From assembly GCA_004356415.1 (NCBI GenBank), contig SMWN01000035.1, forward strand, positions 1 through 5,669: a DNA stretch of 5,669 nt, given 5' to 3'. This stretch comes from Gammaproteobacteria bacterium. GTDB lineage: Bacteria > Pseudomonadota > Gammaproteobacteria > Eutrophobiales > Eutrophobiaceae. The notes beneath the pieces were generated by a model. The model saw nothing but the letters and a program-made list of their open reading frames with translations. It was not told the origin of the DNA and ran no database searches. This document shows, one piece after another, positions 1 through 5,669 of the stretch (positions within the stretch are counted from its first letter, which is position 1; each line of letters starts with the position of its first letter). The position numbers and the translations under genes were made by a program.

Positions 1-7
1 AACAACT

Positions 8-84
8 GGAGTGGTAGTTCAGTTGGTTAGAATACCGGCCTGTCACGCCGGTGGTCGCGGGTTCGAGTCCCGTCCACTCCGCCA
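8..84 (+). tRNA. tRNA-Asp (anticodon GUC)
   Basis: A complete 77-base tRNA that folds as a full cloverleaf. The 7-bp acceptor stem pairs 8-14 with 74-80. The anticodon stem pairs 35-39 with 47-51 and is perfect. The loop at 40-46 carries anticodon GTC at 42-44. The T stem pairs 57-61 with 69-73, closed by one G-U pair, around the TTCGAGT loop. G81 is the discriminator base, an aspartate identity element, and CCA is encoded at 82-84. The sequence is nearly that of E. coli tRNA-Asp. The gene sits close to the left edge, so a preceding tRNA in the same transcript cannot be excluded. Confidence 0.98.
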
Positions 85-93
85 ATAGATATT

Positions 94-127
94 ACGGGCG
101 TTCCCGTTGCAGGGTACGCCCGTTTTT
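94..127 (+). terminator. Rho-independent terminator after tRNA-Asp
   Basis: A perfect 8-bp stem, ACGGGCGT at 94-101 against ACGCCCGT at 116-123, encloses a loop in which CCC (103-105) can also pair with GGG (112-114). The stem runs directly into five T residues (123-127). It starts 9 bases after the tRNA CCA end, so it most likely ends the tRNA transcript and insulates ppiD from read-through. Confidence 0.9.
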
Positions 128-152
128 GGTTTTAGTTATATTGTGTTGTGCT

Positions 153-186
153 TTGACAATGAACACATTTAAGGGCCAGGGATAAA
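153..186 (+). promoter_or_regulatory. Possible ppiD promoter elements (weak)
   Basis: A consensus -35 hexamer TTGACA lies at 153-158, but no good -10 hexamer sits 16-18 bases downstream. The nearest AT-rich candidate, GATAAA at 181-186, is 22 bases away, which is too far for an ordinary sigma-70 promoter. The gap between the tRNA terminator and ppiD must hold a promoter if the terminator is efficient, so this is offered as the best visible candidate only. Confidence 0.2.
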
Positions 187-246
187 AAATTTTGTTCCTG
201 AAAATAAAGAGATTAATCCGTCGCAATGTATAGGTAATACTGAATT

Positions 247-2142
247 ATGTTGATGCAAATTCGAAACTGGGCTACAGGCTGGATCGCAGGTGCCATTATG
301 GGGTTGATAATAATTACCTTCGCCGTATGGGGGATTAATTTTGCCGATCAAGGGTCAGAACCAGTTGTTGCATCGGTGAATGGCAAAGATATTAAGTTGC
401 GGCAGTTTCAACGGGCCTACAATAATTTTCGCGACCAAATGCAAAAATACACTGGGAAATCTCTTACTCCTAGTGAAGAAGAATTATTGAAGAAACAGAC
501 TTTAGATAAGTTGATCCAGGATGAGATTATTAATCAGGCCACGGGCGATAATGGTTTGCAGATTAGTGACGCAGTGATCAGAAAAGCAATTACGAATATT
601 GATGTATTTAACGGGGGAAATGGATTCGATCGCGGTGCCTATGAGATAGGTGTCATGCAGATGGGTATGACAACTGCTGTTTTCGAACGTCAATTACGTC
701 AGGAGTTGATGGCAAACCAATTGCAGTATGCAGTGACAAACAGTGCGTTTGTATCGGAAAAAGAAGCCGTCTGGTTAACCCGAATCAACAAACAAACGAG
801 GGATTTGACCTATACAATTTTACCTGCAGATGAACTGAAAGATTCAATCGAGATAAGTGATGATGCAATTGAGCAATATTACAACAAGACCAGCCAGGGG
901 TTATCAGATCCAGAACAGGTCAGGGTTGCATATCTGGAACTGTCGGTGGAGAAATTAGCTCAGGATGTAGAAATTGTTGAGGAAGCGTTACGTTCTTATT
1001 ATGACGATAATAAAGACAAGTATGATGTAAAGGAACAACGTAAAGTACATATTGTTGACTTCAAACTAGCACCAAATGCTGAAGATAAGGATATTGAGAT
1101 TGCAAGCAGCAAAGCGGAAAAAATAAGAAAATTAATTGCATCTGGTATTTCATTTACAGAAATTGCTGAGAACCATGATGATGGCGCAGCACCGGAAATG
1201 TTGGTGAGCGAACATGGTTTTCTGGTCAGGGGCGTTCTGCCGAAAGAGATTGATGAAGTTGTGTTCTCCGTAAATGAAGGCGAACTCAGTGAAGTTATGA
1301 GGACAGACAGAGGGCTGCATGTTTTCAGAGTTGAAGGTATCAAAGGTGGCATCAACAATACCTTTGAGAATGCCAAAGAAGAAGTCGAAAAGGATTATAA
1401 AAGGTCAGAAGCAGAGCATAAATATTTTGATCTGGCTGACACATTGGTCACATTGGCATATGAACATGCTGATACCCTGGAAGTCGCTGCCGAGGAGGTT
1501 GGCATTGAAATTCAGGAAAGTGATCGTTTCAGTCGTAACAGTGCCACCGGCATATTGGCTGAACCAAAAGTACTTGTTGCGAGTTTTGATAAAGAGGCAA
1601 TCAAATCAGGTGAAAATAGTGAAGCGATTGAGTTAAATAATAATCGTCTGCTTGTTTTACAGGTATTGGAACATTTTCCCGCAGAGAAAAAATCACTCGA
1701 AGCTGTGAGGGAACAAGTCGCACAAATACTTAAGACTGAGCAAGCGAGTAAAATGCAACGAGAAAAAGGTCAAAAAATTCTTCAGCAGTTGCAGCAAGGC
1801 TCGAACCTTTCACAGGTAGCAGGAGCGCTCAAGTTTGAGTGGTCGCAGGTTGAAGGCGTAACGCGTGACGATGTTTCAGTCAACAGAAAAATATTACGCA
1901 CAGCATTCAAACTGGGGAAACCTGAAAGGGATGGTCTCACATTTGGCGGGGTCGAAATTGGCAAAAAAGATTACGCCGTTGTCGCTGTTTCGAGAATCGA
2001 ATATCCAATTACGTTAAATGATGAAGATATTGATAAAACAAAATCAATGTTACTTCAATCAAAGGCCAATGAAGAATGGTCATCAGTGCTCGATGAATTA
2101 AAAGAAAAGGCCAGTATCAGTATTTATTCAAGCAGGCTTTGA
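247..2142 (+). CDS. ppiD: Membrane-anchored periplasmic folding factor PpiD (SurA_N / parvulin-like domain protein)
   Basis: PpiD is an inner-membrane-anchored chaperone that works near the SecYEG exit on newly translocated proteins. At 631 residues this protein matches the family (E. coli PpiD is 623). Residues 1-12 are a short cytoplasmic tail with the family-typical opening MLMQIRNWATGW. One membrane helix follows at about 13-31. The SurA_N-like chaperone region spans about 40-195, with the VNGKDI motif at 44-49 and NKQTRDL at 181-187. Two related helical stretches, each with a YY pair, begin near 204 and 243. The parvulin-type PPIase domain spans about 265-365, and a helical C-terminal region completes the protein. 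The ATG at 247 is chosen because homologues begin MLxxIR; the nearby AGG at 232-234 is a weak ribosome site, and the ATG at 253 is a possible alternative. The gene stands alone on its strand and converges on the symporter gene. The isomerase domain has lost several usual active-site residues, so catalysis is uncertain. Confidence 0.93.
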   Translation: MLMQIRNWATGWIAGAIMGLIIITFAVWGINFADQGSEPVVASVNGKDIKLRQFQRAYNNFRDQMQKYTGKSLTPSEEELLKKQTLDKLIQDEIINQATGDNGLQISDAVIRKAITNIDVFNGGNGFDRGAYEIGVMQMGMTTAVFERQLRQELMANQLQYAVTNSAFVSEKEAVWLTRINKQTRDLTYTILPADELKDSIEISDDAIEQYYNKTSQGLSDPEQVRVAYLELSVEKLAQDVEIVEEALRSYYDDNKDKYDVKEQRKVHIVDFKLAPNAEDKDIEIASSKAEKIRKLIASGISFTEIAENHDDGAAPEMLVSEHGFLVRGVLPKEIDEVVFSVNEGELSEVMRTDRGLHVFRVEGIKGGINNTFENAKEEVEKDYKRSEAEHKYFDLADTLVTLAYEHADTLEVAAEEVGIEIQESDRFSRNSATGILAEPKVLVASFDKEAIKSGENSEAIELNNNRLLVLQVLEHFPAEKKSLEAVREQVAQILKTEQASKMQREKGQKILQQLQQGSNLSQVAGALKFEWSQVEGVTRDDVSVNRKILRTAFKLGKPERDGLTFGGVEIGKKDYAVVAVSRIEYPITLNDEDIDKTKSMLLQSKANEEWSSVLDELKEKASISIYSSRL

Positions 2143-2160
2143 TTCGGGGATTTTCAAAGC
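2136..2160. terminator. Small stem-loop between convergent ppiD and symporter genes
   Basis: GCTTTGA (2136-2142) pairs perfectly with TCAAAGC (2154-2160) around an 11-base loop. The left arm includes the ppiD stop codon, and the whole element falls near the 34-base convergent gap. There is no clear T run on either side, so it is a weak candidate for a shared terminator or transcript-end hairpin. Confidence 0.3.
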
Positions 2161-2176
2161 GTAAGTCAGGTACATT

Positions 2177-3385
2177 TTAGTCAGGGATAACCCGCTCCAA
2201 CACTGCCGCCCCGACACTGTCACCCCAGACATTAACTGTCGTGCGTATCCTGTCCAGGAACCAGTCGATAGCCAACAATAATCCAATCCCTTCCTTAGGC
2301 AGGTCTACCGCTGTTAAGACTATCAGCATGGTTATCAACCCCGCTGATGGGATAGCCGCAGCACCTATAGCGGCCAGGGTAGCAGTGATAAAAATAATGA
2401 TCTGCTCTTCAACTCCCATGTGAATGCCATAAGCCTGCGCAATAAACATGACAGCCACAGCTTCATACAATGCGGTGCCATCCATGTTCACGGTCGCACC
2501 CAGTGGCAGGACGAATTTCACGGCACGTTTATCGACCCCGGCCTCCACGGCGCATTCCATGGTGAGTGGCAGCGTCGCAGCGGAACTGGCGGTGCCAAAT
2601 GCTGTTACCAGCGCCCTGAGCATATCGAATAAATAGTCACGGCCTCGTTTGCTGAAGGTAATGAGGATAGTAAACAGGATAACGGCGTGGATGGTGAGGC
2701 CGATGATCACTGTCGCGATATATTTGCCCACGGAACTTATCTCCGCCAGAAATTCTTCACCACCACCGGTTGCACCGAGTTTGGATGCGACTAAAGCGAA
2801 GATACCTATGGGCGAGAGATACATGATCCAGATGACCAGTTTCATCATGACATCGTTCAGGCCATCGAAGAAATTTATCACAACCTTGCCTTTTTCGCCG
2901 ATGGTCGTCAAAGCTGCCCCGAAGAACAGACAGAAAAGAATAATGGGCAGTAGCTGTGTCTCGGCGGCAGCGGCGACGAGGTTTGGTTTGATCAGCGAAC
3001 CTATCATTTCGGCAATGCCGACCGCCTCTTTACCGGCCACCTTATCCGGTATGGCCTCGTTTAATTCACTTATGCCAATGCCAGGTTGCATGATGTTCAC
3101 AATGACGAGTCCGACCAATACAGCAATCGCCGTGGTGCTAAGGTAGTACAGCACCGTAAACCCACCCAGCCTACCCAGTTTGCGCACATCACCGAGGCCA
3201 GTAATACCGGTGATGACTGCGGCGACAATCAGAGGGATAATGGTCAGCATCAGCAAGTCGAGGAATAACTTGCCGATCCATGCAACGGATTCCATGGCAT
3301 GGCCGAAATGCCAGCCACAGAAGATCCCTGCCAAGGCTCCGACCAGGATTGCCCAGAGAAGGGTGTTGTGGCCTTGAAGAGACAT
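2177..3385 (-). CDS. Dicarboxylate/amino acid:cation symporter (GltP/DctA family)
   Basis: A 402-residue inner-membrane secondary transporter of the DAACS (SDF) family, which takes up C4-dicarboxylates or acidic amino acids with sodium ions or protons. The protein is hydrophobic throughout, consistent with the eight-helix, two-hairpin fold. Family signatures are clear. The serine-containing HP1 tip is GTASSAAT at 264-271, NMDGT is at 300-304 in TM7, and the HP2 tip is GAAAIPSAG at 341-349. The TM8 ligand-site pattern has D378, R381, T382 and N385, then D389. By analogy with archaeal GltPh, D378 would hold a substrate amino group and R381 the side-chain carboxylate, which favours an acidic amino acid such as glutamate or aspartate; dicarboxylates remain possible. 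Its start is 12 bases after the fabI stop on the same strand, so it probably rides on the fabI transcript. No strong Shine-Dalgarno sequence is visible. Its GC content is distinctly higher than that of ppiD or fabI. Confidence 0.93.
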   Translation of the reverse strand: MSLQGHNTLLWAILVGALAGIFCGWHFGHAMESVAWIGKLFLDLLMLTIIPLIVAAVITGITGLGDVRKLGRLGGFTVLYYLSTTAIAVLVGLVIVNIMQPGIGISELNEAIPDKVAGKEAVGIAEMIGSLIKPNLVAAAAETQLLPIILFCLFFGAALTTIGEKGKVVINFFDGLNDVMMKLVIWIMYLSPIGIFALVASKLGATGGGEEFLAEISSVGKYIATVIIGLTIHAVILFTILITFSKRGRDYLFDMLRALVTAFGTASSAATLPLTMECAVEAGVDKRAVKFVLPLGATVNMDGTALYEAVAVMFIAQAYGIHMGVEEQIIIFITATLAAIGAAAIPSAGLITMLIVLTAVDLPKEGIGLLLAIDWFLDRIRTTVNVWGDSVGAAVLERVIPD

Positions 3386-3397
3386 TATCTGTAATTG

Positions 3398-4174
3398 CTA
3401 GCTCATGCCGATAGAGTTGTATCCACAATCGACATAAGTAATTTCGCCAGTGATTGCAGAGGCCAGATCGGAACATAGAAATGCAGCTGCATTACCGACT
3501 TCATCAATGGTGACATTCCTGCGTAAAGGCGAAGCTTTTTCTACATGATGTAGAAAATCCTTCAAACCACTAATCCCTGATGCTGCCAATGTTCTAATCG
3601 GGCCTGCTGATATACCGTTGACACGTATATTCTCGGGGCCAAGGCTGGCGGCCATATAGCGAATATTTGCTTCCAGACTTGCCTTTGCAACCCCCATGAC
3701 ATTGTAGTTAGGCATTGAGCGTACAGCACCGATGTAAGTCAGGGTTAACATGGCACCATTTCTTCCTTTCATCATAGCTTTGGCAGCCTTTCCTAGTGCA
3801 GCAAAACTGTATGAGCTGATATCATGAGCCATCAGGAAGCCTTCGCGAGTGACACTGTCTAAATAGCTGCCTTCAAGTTGTTCTCTTGGTGCGAATGCCG
3901 CCGAGTGTATCAGGATATCAAGGCCATCCCAGTGTTTACCAAGCTCGCGATAGACGCTATCTATTTCGTCATCACTGCCAACGTCACAGGGCATTGTGAG
4001 TTCTGAGCCCAGTTCCGCCGCAAATTTTTCAACCCGGCCTTTCAGTCTGTCATTTTGATACGTGAATGCCAATTCTGCACCTTCGCGATGCATAGCCTTC
4101 GCAATGCCCCAGGCGATTGATCGGTTGCTGGCAACACCAACAATTAATGCGCGCTTATTATCTAGAAAACCCAT
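3398..4174 (-). CDS. fabI: Enoyl-[acyl-carrier-protein] reductase (NADH), FabI
   Basis: FabI reduces trans-2-enoyl-ACP to acyl-ACP, the last step of each elongation round of type II fatty-acid synthesis, in the cytoplasm. The protein has 258 residues (E. coli FabI has 262) and aligns along its length. It shows the nucleotide-binding start GVASNRSIAWGIA (13-25) and the FTYQNDRLKGRVE stretch (37-49). CDVGSD (63-68) and HSAAFAP (90-96) follow. The catalytic Y147, Y157 and K164 lie in the Y-X6-K arrangement of the NYNVMGVAKAS segment. SAGPIRTLAASG (189-200) precedes the substrate-binding loop. The E. coli positions Gly93 and Phe203 are Ala93 and Leu204 here. The C-terminus is slightly shorter and ends NSIGMS. 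AAAGAG (4183-4188, minus strand) sits 8 bases before the ATG as a good ribosome site. fabI is divergent from the solute-binding gene and leads the symporter gene by 12 bases. Confidence 0.97.
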   Translation of the reverse strand: MGFLDNKRALIVGVASNRSIAWGIAKAMHREGAELAFTYQNDRLKGRVEKFAAELGSELTMPCDVGSDDEIDSVYRELGKHWDGLDILIHSAAFAPREQLEGSYLDSVTREGFLMAHDISSYSFAALGKAAKAMMKGRNGAMLTLTYIGAVRSMPNYNVMGVAKASLEANIRYMAASLGPENIRVNGISAGPIRTLAASGISGLKDFLHHVEKASPLRRNVTIDEVGNAAAFLCSDLASAITGEITYVDCGYNSIGMS

Positions 4175-4267
4175 AGTTGAAACTCTTTGTATAATTAATG
4201 GAACCTGATTCTTCGCAGGCTCTCAAAGTTTACAGAAATTGGTGCAAGCTGAAAAATTCTATTCTGA

Positions 4268-4299
4268 ATCATACTATATTGAGATCATTATAGTATGAT
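4268..4299. promoter_or_regulatory. Perfect 11-bp inverted repeat in the fabI/solute-binding gene intergenic region
   Basis: ATCATACTATA (4268-4278) is exactly repeated in inverted form at 4289-4299, with a 10-base spacer, making a 32-base dyad with centres about two helical turns apart. It lies 94 bases upstream of fabI and 105 bases upstream of the solute-binding gene. On the minus strand a perfect -10 hexamer TATAAT (4292-4287) overlaps the edge of one arm, although no recognisable -35 is found at normal spacing. The arrangement fits an operator for a dimeric regulator. No T run follows on either strand, which argues against a terminator. Confidence 0.5.
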
Positions 4300-4355
4300 C
4301 ATGTTGTCCCAGGTTATGAATTCAGATAGTTGAGTTCAGGGTATGAACTTTATCG

Positions 4356-4385
4356 TTGCAAATGGAACACAGGCTTATCTATAAC
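4356..4385 (+). promoter_or_regulatory. Candidate sigma-70 promoter for the solute-binding protein gene
   Basis: TTGCAA at 4356-4361 and TATAAC at 4380-4385 are separated by 18 bases and match the -35 and -10 consensus at 4/6 and 5/6 positions. Transcription would begin near 4392, leaving a leader of only about 13 bases before the ATG at 4405. That would fit the absence of a clear Shine-Dalgarno sequence there. This is a by-eye match in AT-rich DNA. Confidence 0.35.
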
Positions 4386-4404
4386 TCAATTTGAAAATAG
4401 ATTT

Positions 4405-5669
4405 ATGCAAATTATTCATCGAATATTTATTCTGGCGACGACTTTTTTAATTTCAGCCTGTTCGGACTCTATCTTAAACAATCCGTATCCGGCCGAAGAA
4501 GATGACAGGAATATTTACTACGACACATTTTCGGAGAGGCCCAAACATTTGGATCCCGCGCGTTCATATAGCTCAAATGAGTACGTGTTTCTCGGTCAAA
4601 TCTATGAACCACCCTTACAGTATCATTTTCTTAAAAGGCCATACCAGCTTATTCCTTTAACGGCGACAGAAATGCCTGTAGTGATTTATCTGGATGCGAA
4701 AGGAAATACCATTGATGAAAATGTCCCCGCCGAAGAAGTATTTCGGGTGATCTATAGAATCACAATTAAACCAGATGTGTTATATCAACCGCATCCAGCC
4801 CTGGCGACCGGCAAAATGGATGATTATATTTATCACGATCTTGAAGAAAATGATCTGAAAGGCATTCATGTTCTGGCTGATTTCAAGGAGACAGGGACAA
4901 GGGTACTAACAGCCGCAGATTATGTTTACCAAATCAAACGTATGGCACACCCAAAGATACATTCACCCATTGCGGGCTTGATGAGTCAGTATATACTGGG
5001 CTTATCTGAGCTCAGCAAGCAACTCGCTGAGGAATATAAAAACGCGCAAACAGATGAAGCGTCATATATTGACTTACGCGAATATGATTTCAAGGGTGCG
5101 CGGGTCATTGATGACACAACTTTTGAAATTGTTTTAAAAGAAAAATATCCCCAGTTTCTATATTGGCTTTCAATGTCATTTTTTGCGCCCATGCCTTGGG
5201 AAGCGGATTTGTTTTATTCACAAGCCGGGATGTCTGATCGGAATATCACCCTGAACTGGTATCCCATTGGCACGGGCCCTTTTATGCTAACTGAGAATAA
5301 TCCGAATCTGCGCATGGTACTGGAAAAAAACCCAAACTTTCGTGGTGAAACCTTTCCAGAAGCAGGCGAAGAAAATGATGCGGCACTCGGTTTATTAGAA
5401 GATGCCGGCAAAGCCATGCCTTTCGTTGACAAGGCCATCTTCAGTCTAGAGAAGGAATCTATTCCAACATGGAATAAATTTTTACAGGGTTATTATGATA
5501 CATCCGGTATTGTCTCAGACAGTTTTGATCAGGCTGTGCAATTTAATGCGCAGAGTGAAGCGGCTTTAACAGAAGAGATGCAAAAGAAAGGAATCCAGTT
5601 ACTCACAGCAGTAACAACTTCGACTTACTATACCGGATTTAATATGCGTGATGAAATTGTTGGCGGCAA
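4405..5669 (+). CDS. ABC transporter solute-binding lipoprotein, family 5 (3' truncated by window edge)
   Basis: An open frame of 421 codons continues past the right edge. It encodes the N-terminal part of a family 5 (peptide/nickel/OppA-type) extracellular solute-binding protein, which captures ligand for an ABC importer. Residues 1-18 form a short signal peptide ending in the lipobox I-S-A-C, so Cys19 would be lipidated. Family features are FSERPKHLDPARSYSSNEY (42-60) followed by the QIYEPPLQYHF stretch, LTAADYVYQIKR (168-179, the usual domain-entry motif), and YPIGTGPFML (286-295) followed by NPNFRGE. Homologues with this RPKHLDPARSYSSNEY opening are, as I recall, around 700 residues, so a large part is missing. 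The opening differs from YejA-type binding proteins. The ATG is supported by the signal peptide directly behind it; the ribosome site is poor. No permease or ATPase gene is in view, so the ligand is unknown; oligopeptide is the default guess. Confidence 0.88.
   Translation, partial: MQIIHRIFILATTFLISACSDSILNNPYPAEEDDRNIYYDTFSERPKHLDPARSYSSNEYVFLGQIYEPPLQYHFLKRPYQLIPLTATEMPVVIYLDAKGNTIDENVPAEEVFRVIYRITIKPDVLYQPHPALATGKMDDYIYHDLEENDLKGIHVLADFKETGTRVLTAADYVYQIKRMAHPKIHSPIAGLMSQYILGLSELSKQLAEEYKNAQTDEASYIDLREYDFKGARVIDDTTFEIVLKEKYPQFLYWLSMSFFAPMPWEADLFYSQAGMSDRNITLNWYPIGTGPFMLTENNPNLRMVLEKNPNFRGETFPEAGEENDAALGLLEDAGKAMPFVDKAIFSLEKESIPTWNKFLQGYYDTSGIVSDSFDQAVQFNAQSEAALTEEMQKKGIQLLTAVTTSTYYTGFNMRDEIVGG

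Noticed and set aside
8..84. tRNA-Asp as an integration site for a mobile element.
   Set aside because: No integrase gene and no repeat of the tRNA 3' end were seen in the window; the flanking genes are housekeeping ones.
85..246. A small gene or RNA in the tRNA-ppiD gap, including the antisense frame at 169-351.
   Set aside because: Beyond the terminator and a lone -35 hexamer no structure, ribosome site or coding pattern was seen.
999..1376. A 125-codon minus-strand open frame within ppiD, and a 105-codon plus-strand frame at 1319-1636.
   Set aside because: Both lie in other frames of a well-supported ppiD and show no recognisable domain or ribosome site.
2649..3146. A 165-codon plus-strand open frame opposite the symporter gene.
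   Set aside because: It is antisense to a strongly conserved transporter, has low-complexity Met/Pro/Ser-rich content typical of a shadow frame, and resembles no family I know.
3189..3476. A 95-codon minus-strand frame overlapping the fabI end and the symporter start.
   Set aside because: It reads the same DNA as two conserved genes in another frame and has no independent support.
4343..4384. A 13-codon open frame (MNFIVANGTQAYL) just upstream of the solute-binding gene, a possible leader peptide.
   Set aside because: The only AGGG is one base from the ATG, there is no leader-like codon pattern or attenuator hairpin, and the best promoter for the gene lies inside or after it.
4986..5438. 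Two minus-strand open frames (4986-5192 and 5214-5438) at the right end.
   Set aside because: They are antisense to the solute-binding protein frame, which runs uninterrupted from 4405 to the edge with family motifs.

Overview
The window looks like a chromosomal housekeeping locus of a gammaproteobacterium. The tRNA-Asp, a PpiD-type periplasmic chaperone and a FabI enoyl-ACP reductase very close to the E. coli protein all point there. The ppiD/fabI neighbourhood recalls the clpX-lon-hupB-ppiD-fabI order I know from Pseudomonas aeruginosa. Genus cannot be assigned from the sequence. Composition is moderate (roughly 35-50 % GC in the lines I counted), except for one more GC-rich gene.

Layout: positions 8-84 hold tRNA-Asp(GUC) with encoded CCA, followed at once by a strong intrinsic terminator. 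A 162-base gap leads to ppiD on the plus strand (247-2142). ppiD ends tail-to-tail, with a 34-base gap, against a sodium/proton-dicarboxylate symporter gene of the GltP/DctA family on the minus strand (2177-3385). Twelve bases upstream of that gene, on the same strand, lies fabI (3398-4174), so fabI and the symporter gene probably share a transcript. A 230-base divergent intergenic region carries a perfect 11-bp inverted repeat. It separates fabI from a plus-strand gene for a lipoprotein-type family 5 solute-binding protein, which runs off the right edge (4405-5669, 421 codons seen). No stretch longer than 300 bases lacks a gene.

Functional picture: the genes share a locus rather than a pathway. 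PpiD would assist folding of secreted proteins at the periplasmic face of the inner membrane. FabI would carry out the last reduction of fatty-acid elongation. The symporter would import C4-dicarboxylates or acidic amino acids. The solute-binding protein would capture oligopeptides or similar ligands for an ABC importer whose other genes may lie beyond the window.

I found no previously undescribed system. The points most worth a second look are the dyad between fabI and the solute-binding gene, the compositionally distinct symporter gene inserted between ppiD and fabI, the weakened parvulin domain of PpiD, and the lipobox of the solute-binding protein.
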